Below, piece after piece: positions 55,373-62,677 of a stretch of DNA of 64,000 nucleotides (its first letter is position 1; every line of letters begins with the position of its first letter). The translations under genes were made by a program, and so were the position numbers. Location: positions 1,674,001 to 1,738,000 of the forward strand of contig NZ_CP090145.1 in the NCBI RefSeq assembly GCF_023008245.1. Direction: 5' to 3'. This DNA comes from Flavobacterium sediminilitoris (GTDB taxonomy: Bacteria > Bacteroidota > Bacteroidia > Flavobacteriales > Flavobacteriaceae). Under the pieces are notes generated by a model. That model was not told the DNA's origin. It saw only the letters and a program-made list of their open reading frames with translations, and did no database searches.

Positions 55373-56692
55373 ATGATAACTAAAAGAATACTCGTTTTTC
55401 TCTTATTTGTAGGAATTAACATCTTTGCACAAGAAAAGAAATGGACTTTGCAAGAATGTGTTGATTATGCGGTTAAGAATAATATTTCGGTAAAACAATC
55501 TGAGTTAGACTTAAAGACATCAGATATAGAAAAAATGGAAGCTATAGGTAGTTTTCTACCAACGCTAGGTGCAAATGCAAATTATAGTGTAAATACTGGA
55601 GCTAATATTAATCCAGCTACTAATCAATTTGAAAATACTACGTTTAAGTCGCTTTCTGCATCTGCAAATTCAAGTATTACTTTGTTTAATGGGTTAGCTA
55701 ACTGGAAAACGCTTCAGCGTACTAAATTGAACAAAATAGCGAATACTTATAAATTAGATAAAATGAAAGATGATATTGCACTTTCAGTTGCAAATGCATA
55801 CTTACAAATTTTATTTAATAAAGAGCAATTAAAGGTTCAGAAAAATCAAAATCTAATTACAAAAGAGAATATTAAAAGAACTCAAGAGTTAATAGAAGTA
55901 GGTTCTGTTCCAGCGGGAGATATTTATGAATTGCAAGCTACCGATGCTACTCAGGAACAACAAATTATAAGTACTGAAAATGCTCTTTTGATATCTAAAA
56001 TTTCATTATGTCAAACATTGTTGTTGGAAAATTATGCAACTTTTGATATTTCTGATGAAGTAATAGAAGTACCTATTACAAATCTTGCAGATGAAAGCCA
56101 AGAGACCATTTTAGCTAAAGCAAAAGAATCAGTATATGATATAAAAATAGCACAATCAAATGTTGATATCGCGAAAAAAGATCTTTCTATTGCTCGTTCA
56201 GGATATTTACCAACGTTAAATGGATTTGTAGGATATAATACAAGATGGTCAGAAAGTACACCGTTTAGTTTTACAGATCAATTATCATTATTTGATGGTA
56301 CTTCTATAGGACTACAATTAAGTGTGCCTATTTTAAGTGGATTCTCTACAAGAGGAAGAGTTCAACGCTCGAAAGTAAATAAAGAAAGAACAGAAATTCA
56401 ATTAAAACAAGCCGAATTAGATTTAGAAAGAAATGTTTACCAAGCTTATAATGATGTTATTAATGCTAAGAAATCATTTGAAGCAGCTCAAAAAACATTA
56501 GAAGCAAGAAAGTTAGCATACGATTTTGCAAAAGAAAGATTTGAAGTCGGATTAATGAATTCATTTGATTTTTCGCAATCTTCAATTACATTAGAAAACG
56601 CACAATCAGAAGTATTAAGAACAAAATACGATTACATATTTAGAACCAAAATTTTAGAATTTTATTTCGGAATCCCATTAATTCAAAAATAA
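55373..56692 (+). CDS. TolC family outer-membrane efflux protein
   Basis: 439 residues. Signal peptide MITKRILVFLLFVGINIFAQ, then WTLQECVDYAVKNNISVKQS and two repeated helical/beta segments (about 25-215 and 230-435), typical of TolC/OEP proteins. It forms the trimeric outer-membrane channel of tripartite pumps or type I secretion. The adaptor gene follows after 6 bases; the inner-membrane pump is not in this unit. Confidence 0.93.
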   Translation: MITKRILVFLLFVGINIFAQEKKWTLQECVDYAVKNNISVKQSELDLKTSDIEKMEAIGSFLPTLGANANYSVNTGANINPATNQFENTTFKSLSASANSSITLFNGLANWKTLQRTKLNKIANTYKLDKMKDDIALSVANAYLQILFNKEQLKVQKNQNLITKENIKRTQELIEVGSVPAGDIYELQATDATQEQQIISTENALLISKISLCQTLLLENYATFDISDEVIEVPITNLADESQETILAKAKESVYDIKIAQSNVDIAKKDLSIARSGYLPTLNGFVGYNTRWSESTPFSFTDQLSLFDGTSIGLQLSVPILSGFSTRGRVQRSKVNKERTEIQLKQAELDLERNVYQAYNDVINAKKSFEAAQKTLEARKLAYDFAKERFEVGLMNSFDFSQSSITLENAQSEVLRTKYDYIFRTKILEFYFGIPLIQK

Positions 56693-56698
56693 TCAATC

Positions 56699-58006
56699 AT
56701 GTCAAAGAAATCAATATATATATTATTAGCAACAGTAATAGGTTTAATTATAGTGTTGTTTGCTTTAAAGAAAGCAGGAGTTGTAGGAAATACTGATGAC
56801 AGTAAAGAAGTTGAAATAGCTAAAGTAGACCAAATGGAAATTGTAGAAACAGTTTCTGCAACTGGGAAAATTCAACCAGAAATTGAAGTTAAAATATCTT
56901 CTGAAGTTTCAGGAGAAATTATTGAATTACCAATAAAAGAAGGTCAACAAGTTAAAAAAGGAGATTTATTAGTAAAAATAAATCCAGATATTTATGTTTC
57001 AGGTGTAAATAGAACAGCTGCTTCATTATCTACTACAAAAGCAGGTTTAAGCCAGGCAGAAGCTCAAGTAAAAGAGTCAAAAGCAAATTACGATAGAAAT
57101 AAAAAATTATTTGATAAAGGAGTAATCTCAAAATCAGAATGGGATAAAATTGTTTCTGCTTATGAAGTAGCACTAGCAAATAAACAATCTGCTTACTTTA
57201 ATGTCCAAAGCGCTTCTGCTACATTAACTGAAGCTAGAGATAATCTAGGAAGAACTACTATATATGCTCCAGCAGATGGAACTATTTCATTGCTATCTGT
57301 AGAGCTAGGAGAAAGAGTTTTAGGAACACAGCAAATGGCTGGAACAGAAATTTTACGTGTGGCTAATTTAAATAATATGGAAGTTGAAGTAGATGTTAAC
57401 GAAAATGATATTGTAAAAGTTACAGTAGGAGATTCTGCAAAAATTGAAGTAGATGCCTATTTGAAAAAAGAATTTAAAGGAATTGTAACGAGTATTTCAA
57501 ATTCTGCAAGTTCTGCATTAACAGCAGATCAGGTGACTAATTTTAAAGTGAAAATAAGAATTTTAAAAGAATCATATCAAGATTTACTAGAAGGAAAAGG
57601 ACCAAATTACTCTCCTTTTCGTCCAGGAATGACTGCTACAGTCGATATTATTACAAATAAAAAAACAAATGTAATAGGTGTGCCAATTAGTGCCGTAGTG
57701 ATTAAAGAAGATACTACTTCTGTAAAAAAAGATATAGTTGCTGAACTTGAAAAAGAAGACAAGCAAAACAAAGGAACATATAAACCAGATCAAAAATTTG
57801 AATGTGTTTTTGTAAAAGTTGGAGATAAAGCAAAATTAAGAGTAGTAAAAACAGGAATTCAAGATGATACTAATATTGAAATTAAAGAAGGACTGAAAAA
57901 AGGAGAAGAGATTATTACAGGACCTTATTTGATGGTTTCAAAAGAGTTAGAGACAAACGATAAAGTAAAAATAGCAGCAGAAGATAAAAAAGACAAAAAG
58001 AAATAA
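56699..58006 (+). CDS. Periplasmic adaptor (HlyD/MacA type)
   Basis: 435 residues. An N-terminal membrane anchor (about 5-24) is followed by a biotin-lipoyl-like domain (VSGEIIELPIKEGQQVKKGD), a long coiled-coil hairpin with LSQAEAQVKESKANYDRNKK, the second lipoyl half GRTTIYAPADGTISLLSV, a beta-barrel domain and a membrane-proximal domain with VKTGIQDDTNIEIKEGL. A lysine-rich tail ends it. It works with TolC. The missing MacB-like permease or RND pump must be encoded elsewhere. Confidence 0.93.
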   Translation: MSKKSIYILLATVIGLIIVLFALKKAGVVGNTDDSKEVEIAKVDQMEIVETVSATGKIQPEIEVKISSEVSGEIIELPIKEGQQVKKGDLLVKINPDIYVSGVNRTAASLSTTKAGLSQAEAQVKESKANYDRNKKLFDKGVISKSEWDKIVSAYEVALANKQSAYFNVQSASATLTEARDNLGRTTIYAPADGTISLLSVELGERVLGTQQMAGTEILRVANLNNMEVEVDVNENDIVKVTVGDSAKIEVDAYLKKEFKGIVTSISNSASSALTADQVTNFKVKIRILKESYQDLLEGKGPNYSPFRPGMTATVDIITNKKTNVIGVPISAVVIKEDTTSVKKDIVAELEKEDKQNKGTYKPDQKFECVFVKVGDKAKLRVVKTGIQDDTNIEIKEGLKKGEEIITGPYLMVSKELETNDKVKIAAEDKKDKKK

Positions 58007-58033
58007 AAATACGTTAATTGGGTTATTTTTTTA

Positions 58034-58066
58034 AAAAGGGCGTGAATCTTATTCGCGTCTTTTTTT
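58034..58066 (+). terminator. Terminator after the efflux adaptor gene
   Basis: GGCGTGAAT and ATTCGCGTC pair over 9 positions (two G-T wobbles) with a CTT loop, then a run of seven T. Confidence 0.75.
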
Positions 58067-58090
58067 GTGGGATTAAGTTTTAAAACATTG

Positions 58091-58098
58091 TATTTTTG
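58091..58098 (+). promoter_or_regulatory. -7 element of tsaB
   Basis: TATTTTTG matches TAnnTTTG. It lies 20 bases before the ATG at 58118, so in-frame starts at 58067 are excluded. Confidence 0.65.
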
Positions 58099-58117
58099 CA
58101 ATCATATAATTTTATTC

Positions 58118-58777
58118 ATGTCAGTATTATTAAACATAGAAACAGCAACTAAAAATTGTTCAGTTTCAATAGCAAGAGAAGGTAAAACTATTTTATGTAG
58201 AGAAATTGCTGAAGAAAATTTTTCTCATGCAGAAAAATTACATGTTTTCATTGAAGAAATTCTACAGGAAAGCAATTTGTCTTTTAAAGATTTAAAAGCA
58301 GTAGCTGTAAGTCAAGGTCCTGGTTCTTATACTGGATTGAGAATAGGAGTTTCTTCTGCAAAAGGCTTTTGTTATGCTTTAAATTTGCCAATGATTGCTA
58401 TTGATACCTTAGAACTTTTAGCAAGAAAAATTTCTATAAATGAAGGGATTATTATTCCTATGATTGATGCTAGAAGAATGGAAGTGTATACTGCATTTTT
58501 TGATAAAAACTACATAAAAATAAGACAAATAGAAGCTGAAGTTATTAATGAAGAATCATATAAAGAAATTAATTCAACGATTCATTTAGTAGGTGATGGA
58601 ATAATGAAATTCAAAGAAACATTAGTTCAGGATAAATTTATTTTTCATCATGATGTTGTATTTCCTTCGGCAAATGAAATGAGTTATTTGTCATTTGAAA
58701 AGTACAAAAAAAGCGACTTTGTAAATGTCGCTTATTTTGAACCTTATTATTTAAAAGATTTTGTCTTAAATAAATAA
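58118..58777 (+). CDS. tsaB: tRNA threonylcarbamoyladenosine biosynthesis protein TsaB
   Basis: 219 residues beginning MSVLLNIETATKNCSVSIA. An ASKHA-fold scaffold that partners TsaD and TsaE in t6A37 formation. SQGPGSYTGLRIGVSSAKGF is the hallmark sequence; FSHAEKLHVFIEEIL is also typical. Length is normal for TsaB. The -7 element just before it fixes the start. Confidence 0.95.
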   Translation: MSVLLNIETATKNCSVSIAREGKTILCREIAEENFSHAEKLHVFIEEILQESNLSFKDLKAVAVSQGPGSYTGLRIGVSSAKGFCYALNLPMIAIDTLELLARKISINEGIIIPMIDARRMEVYTAFFDKNYIKIRQIEAEVINEESYKEINSTIHLVGDGIMKFKETLVQDKFIFHHDVVFPSANEMSYLSFEKYKKSDFVNVAYFEPYYLKDFVLNK

Positions 58778-58784
58778 AAAAGTA

Positions 58785-59603
58785 TTATTTCTTTTTAATT
58801 TCTACTTGATGTGGATATGGAATTTCAATACCAGCAGCATCAAAAGCAACTTTACAGTCTTCAAGTGTTTGACTATGAACAGAGAAATAGTTTTCTGAAT
58901 TTGTCCATGGTCTTACAGCAAGATTTATAGAGCTATCTGCAAGTTCCCAAACTAAAATTGTAGGCGCAGGATTCTTTAAAACCATTGAGTTTTTATTTAA
59001 AACATCTAGAATAACATCTTTCACTTGTTTTAAATCTGAATTATAATCTACACCAATCATTAAATCAACTCTTCTAATTCCTTCTTGAGTGTAATTTTTA
59101 ATAACACCATTTGATAAAGCTCCATTAGGAATATACACTGTTTGATTGTTTCCAGTTAATAACTTTGTGTTAAAAATTTGAATTTCTTTTACAGATCCTA
59201 TTTCTCCTTGCGCTTCAATTACATCGTCTAGTTTAAATGGTTTAAAAAGGATAATTAAAATTCCTCCTGCAAAATTAGAAAGAGATCCTTGAAGTGCTAA
59301 ACCAACAGCTAAACCTGCTGCTCCTAATATAGCAACAAAAGAAGATGTAGGGACTCCAAGATTTGAAATTACCGTTATAAAAACTAAAATACGTAATGTC
59401 CAAAAGACGAAATTACCTATGAAATTTGAAAGAGTAGTATCTATTTCTCGTTTAACTAATATACGTTTTAGGGTTTTTGTAATAATACTTGTCAGCCAAA
59501 GTCCTACAAATAATATGATAATGGCCGTAATTACTTTTGGAGAATATTCAATTATAATGTTTTTAATAATAGTTGCATATTCTTCTACTTTTTCGCTAGT
59601 CAT
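58785..59603 (-). CDS. Small-conductance mechanosensitive channel (MscS family)
   Basis: 272 residues. Three hydrophobic helices (about 18-38, 65-85, 85-110), the pore helix region AGLAVGLALQGSLSNFAGGI with Gly/Ala packing, then a beta domain (ILFKPFKLDDVIEAQGEIG, IPNGALSNGVIKNYTQEG) and a C-terminal domain. It protects cells from hypo-osmotic lysis. Length is like E. coli MscS. Convergent with tsaB. Confidence 0.94.
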   Translation of the reverse strand: MTSEKVEEYATIIKNIIIEYSPKVITAIIILFVGLWLTSIITKTLKRILVKREIDTTLSNFIGNFVFWTLRILVFITVISNLGVPTSSFVAILGAAGLAVGLALQGSLSNFAGGILIILFKPFKLDDVIEAQGEIGSVKEIQIFNTKLLTGNNQTVYIPNGALSNGVIKNYTQEGIRRVDLMIGVDYNSDLKQVKDVILDVLNKNSMVLKNPAPTILVWELADSSINLAVRPWTNSENYFSVHSQTLEDCKVAFDAAGIEIPYPHQVEIKKK

Positions 59604-59770
59604 TTTTACTTTATTTTTATGATTTTTATTGTATTCAAGAAAAGTTTTTTTTAAGAGTGTAAAGATAAAGAAGTCTTTTGCGTTATCAAACCTATTTCAA
59701 TAAATGTAAAAGAAGTGTTTCTTGTTTGTTTGGTTTTTTATAAGAATAAATAGTAATTATGTTTAAAATA

Positions 59771-59794
59771 AAAAAGCGTTCAATCGAACGCTTA
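59771..59794 (-). terminator. Terminator of the dodecin gene
   Basis: AAGCGTTC (59774-59781) and GAACGCTT (59786-59793) form an 8-bp stem with a 4-base loop; on the minus strand it is followed by a T run. It lies 24 bases after the dodecin stop. Confidence 0.8.
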
Positions 59795-59817
59795 GGAATA
59801 ATTAAATGATTAGCTAA

Positions 59818-60018
59818 TTATTCAATTTCAAAAGTAACTTTCAAATTAACTCTAAATTCTGTTACTTCATTATTTTTTACACTTGCACTTTGATCTTGTA
59901 CATACACGGATCTAATATTTTTTAAAGACTGAGAAGCTTTAGCTACAGCTTTTCTCGTTGCATCTTCCCAACTTTTTTCTGAACTTGATAAAACTTCAAT
60001 AACTTTTAATACTGCCAT
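59818..60018 (-). CDS. Dodecin family flavin-binding protein
   Basis: 66 residues, typical dodecin size: MAVLKVIEVLSSSEKSWEDA, then KAVAKASQSLKNIRSVYVQD and EFRVNLKVTFEIE. Dodecins form 12-mers that store riboflavin or FMN and buffer free flavin. All expected beta strands and the short helix are visible. It is a single-gene unit with a terminator. Confidence 0.93.
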   Translation of the reverse strand: MAVLKVIEVLSSSEKSWEDATRKAVAKASQSLKNIRSVYVQDQSASVKNNEVTEFRVNLKVTFEIE

Positions 60019-60209
60019 AATATATTGTTTTTATGTTAGATTATAAAGTTAATTAAAAAATAGAGATATTCCAAGAAGAGATTGTTTGCCAAATATTTAT
60101 TTAGTATTAAAATTTAAAGAAATTTTTAAAACACATTATTTAAATAAAAAAGAAAAGCTTAAAGAATAAGGGGTTTGTAACTTTGTTAATCCTTGTTAAA
60201 ATCCAATTG

Positions 60210-60254
60210 ATAACATTAAATTAACGTTGGGTTAGCTAAAATATGACAACTTTG
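60210..60254 (+). promoter_or_regulatory. Pho-box-like 11-bp repeats and promoter of the first PiT gene
   Basis: Four hexamers start every 11 bases: ATAACA (60210), TTAACG (60221), TTAGCT (60232), ATGACA (60243). The last one abuts ACTTTG, the place of the -7 TTTG. The direct-repeat layout with 5-base spacers matches PhoP/PhoB-type boxes. The ATG is 22 bases downstream. The same layout occurs in front of the second PiT gene. Confidence 0.6.
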
Positions 60255-60276
60255 CATCGTTTTAAAAGTTAAGAAT

Positions 60277-62517
60277 ATGGAACAAATTTATGTGATAATG
60301 CTTGTGGCATTAGGAATTCTTGCAATTATTGATTTAGCTGTAGGAGTTAGTAATGATGCGGTTAATTTTTTAAACTCTGCTATAGGTTCAAAAGCCGTTT
60401 CACTTAGAACAATTCTTATTGTCGCAAGTATTGGAATTGCTGTAGGAGCTGTGTTTTCAAGTGGAATGATGGAAGTGGCAAGAAAAGGAATATTTATGCC
60501 AAGTGAATTTTATTTTAATGAAATTATGATAATTTTCATGGCAGTTATGATAACAGATATCTTACTTTTAGATTTCTTTAATACGCTAGGAATGCCTACA
60601 TCAACAACAGTATCGGTTGTTTTTGAATTATTAGGATCGGCAGTTGTTATTTCAGTAATTAAAATATTAAATAATGGAGATTCATTAGGTATAATTGGAA
60701 AATACATTAATACAGAGAAAGCAACAGAGATAATTATAGGAATTCTATTATCTGTTGTTATTTCTTTTTCAATAGGAGCCATTGTACAATATATTTCTCG
60801 TTTATTACTTACATTTAATTATGAAAAGAAAGCAAAATGGGTTGGAGCTATTTTTGGAGGAATAGCATTAGCGGCAATATCATATTTCATTATAATCAAA
60901 GGATTAAAAGGAACAGAATTTTACGAAAAAATTAAACCTATAATTAAAGATAAAACATTTTTAGTACTTTTAGTTAGTGCTGCTTTTTGGACACTTTTTT
61001 CTTTTGTTATTATTCAAGGATTCAAAAAAAATATCTACAAATTAGTAATTATAGTAGGAACATTTGCATTAGCATTAGCTTTTGCAGGAAACGACTTAGT
61101 TAATTTTATTGGTGTGCCTATTGCAGCTTGGCAGTCTTATGGAGCTTGGGTAGATTCAGGAGCTCCTGCAACTGGATTTGCAATGAGTGTTTTGGCAGAA
61201 AAGGTAGCAACTCCTACATTATTATTGATGATTGCAGGTGGAATAATGGTAATAACACTTTGGATTTCTAAAAAATCGATGAATGTTTTAGAAACAGAGC
61301 AAAATTTGTCACGTCAAGGAGAAGGTTCTGAAAAATATTCTTCAAATATAATATCTAGAGGTATAGTTAGAGGTGCAGTTATCTTAAGTAATGGTATCAG
61401 CTTTCTAATTCCTAAGTCAGTTCAAGCAACTATAGATGGAAGATTTCTAGCTGCTGAATATAAAGGAAAAAGAAGTGAACAACCTATGTTTGATATGGTT
61501 AGAGCATCTATTAATTTAGTTGTAGCAGCAGTTTTAATTTCTATAGCAACATCTATGAAATTACCATTATCTACTACATACGTAACTTTTATGGTAGCAA
61601 TGGGAACTTCATTTGCAGATAGAGCTTGGGATAGAGAAAGTGCTGTTTATAGAATTGCAGGTGTCCTAAATGTTATAGGAGGTTGGTTTTTTACTGCATT
61701 TGCAGCATTTATTTCTGCAGGAATAGTAGCATATTTATTATATGTTGGAGAAATCTATGCATTTTTTGGGTTAATGATTCTTGTAGCGGTCTTGTTTTAT
61801 AGAAGTAATCAAGTTCATAAAGCAAAAATGACTGAAAAAGAAGAAATTAAAAAACTGAATAAAGAAGATATCGTTAGTATTCATGAAGTAATAAATGAAA
61901 GTTCAGATCAAATTTCTAAAATTGTAAGTAAGACTAATAAGATTTATAGTGCAATTGTAGCAGGATTAAGTTTACAAGACTTACCATCTTTGAAAGAAAA
62001 TAAAAAATCAGTTAAGAAATTAGAAAAGCAAGTAGATGAATTAAAGAATAATGTTTATTATTTCATTAAGAATTTAGATGAAACTTCAGTGGAAGCAAGT
62101 AAATTCTATGTATTGACATTAGGACATTTACAAGACATTGTGCAGTCTATTAGTTATATTTCTCAAAGTAGTCATTCACATATAAATAATAATCATAAAC
62201 AATTAAAGTTTAATCAAATTAGAGATTTAAAAACAGTTGAATTAGAAATATTAGAATTGTTTAAGGATATTGAAGATATCTTTAACTCAAAAAACTTTAG
62301 TAGTATTGATAGAGCTTTAACAGAAAGAAAGAAAGTTTTAGAAACGATTTCTGATTTAATTCAAAAGCAAATAACAAGAATTAGAACAATTGAAAATAGT
62401 CCTAAAAACAGTAAATTATATTTCGGGTTATTATTAGAAACAAATGATTTAGTAAAAGCAACAATGAATTTATTAGAACTTTTTAAAGAGTTTAATGAAT
62501 ATGTTGAGAAAAAATAG
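60277..62517 (+). CDS. Inorganic phosphate transporter (PiT family) with C-terminal PhoU-like domain
   Basis: 746 residues. PiT halves are marked by LAVGVSNDAVNFLNSAIGSK near the N-terminus and FAGNDLVNFIGVPIAAWQS near 270-290, the duplicated GANDVANA-type signature. About 12 hydrophobic helices end near residue 510. Residues about 530-746 are a soluble helical domain, with coiled-coil stretches such as VKKLEKQVDELKNNVYYFIK and SISYISQSSHSHINNNHK, resembling PhoU-type four-helix arrangements. It probably imports phosphate, with the helical domain as cytosolic regulator. A second PiT gene follows. Confidence 0.9.
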   Translation: MEQIYVIMLVALGILAIIDLAVGVSNDAVNFLNSAIGSKAVSLRTILIVASIGIAVGAVFSSGMMEVARKGIFMPSEFYFNEIMIIFMAVMITDILLLDFFNTLGMPTSTTVSVVFELLGSAVVISVIKILNNGDSLGIIGKYINTEKATEIIIGILLSVVISFSIGAIVQYISRLLLTFNYEKKAKWVGAIFGGIALAAISYFIIIKGLKGTEFYEKIKPIIKDKTFLVLLVSAAFWTLFSFVIIQGFKKNIYKLVIIVGTFALALAFAGNDLVNFIGVPIAAWQSYGAWVDSGAPATGFAMSVLAEKVATPTLLLMIAGGIMVITLWISKKSMNVLETEQNLSRQGEGSEKYSSNIISRGIVRGAVILSNGISFLIPKSVQATIDGRFLAAEYKGKRSEQPMFDMVRASINLVVAAVLISIATSMKLPLSTTYVTFMVAMGTSFADRAWDRESAVYRIAGVLNVIGGWFFTAFAAFISAGIVAYLLYVGEIYAFFGLMILVAVLFYRSNQVHKAKMTEKEEIKKLNKEDIVSIHEVINESSDQISKIVSKTNKIYSAIVAGLSLQDLPSLKENKKSVKKLEKQVDELKNNVYYFIKNLDETSVEASKFYVLTLGHLQDIVQSISYISQSSHSHINNNHKQLKFNQIRDLKTVELEILELFKDIEDIFNSKNFSSIDRALTERKKVLETISDLIQKQITRIRTIENSPKNSKLYFGLLLETNDLVKATMNLLELFKEFNEYVEKK

Positions 62518-62527
62518 AACTCGTTTA

Positions 62528-62575
62528 GAGACTAACAAAAAAGGGATTCAATTGAATCCCTTTTTTGTTAGTCTC
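62528..62575. terminator. 48-bp perfect palindrome after the first PiT gene
   Basis: The 48 bases are self-complementary with 24-bp perfect arms and no central spacer, centred between 62551 and 62552. The core AAAAAAGGGATTCAA / TTGAATCCCTTTTTT gives a strong terminator hairpin with a T run; the outer GAGACTAAC arms extend it. It separates the two PiT genes. Confidence 0.88.
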
Positions 62576-62608
62576 AATTAAAATTATTATCTTTTACAAT
62601 TATTTAAC

Positions 62609-62653
62609 TTAACGTTAGCTTAACATTTTATTTAAGAAATTGTAACAAATTTG
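62609..62653 (+). promoter_or_regulatory. Pho-box-like 11-bp repeats and promoter of the second PiT gene
   Basis: Four hexamers start every 11 bases: TTAACG (62609), TTAACA (62620), TTTAAG (62631), GTAACA (62642). The last abuts AATTTG, exactly as in the first PiT gene. The ATG follows 24 bases later. Same phasing in two promoters argues for a shared DNA-binding regulator of the PhoB/PhoP type; that identity is inference. Confidence 0.65.
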
Positions 62654-62677
62654 CCCGATTTTTAATTTACAATAATT

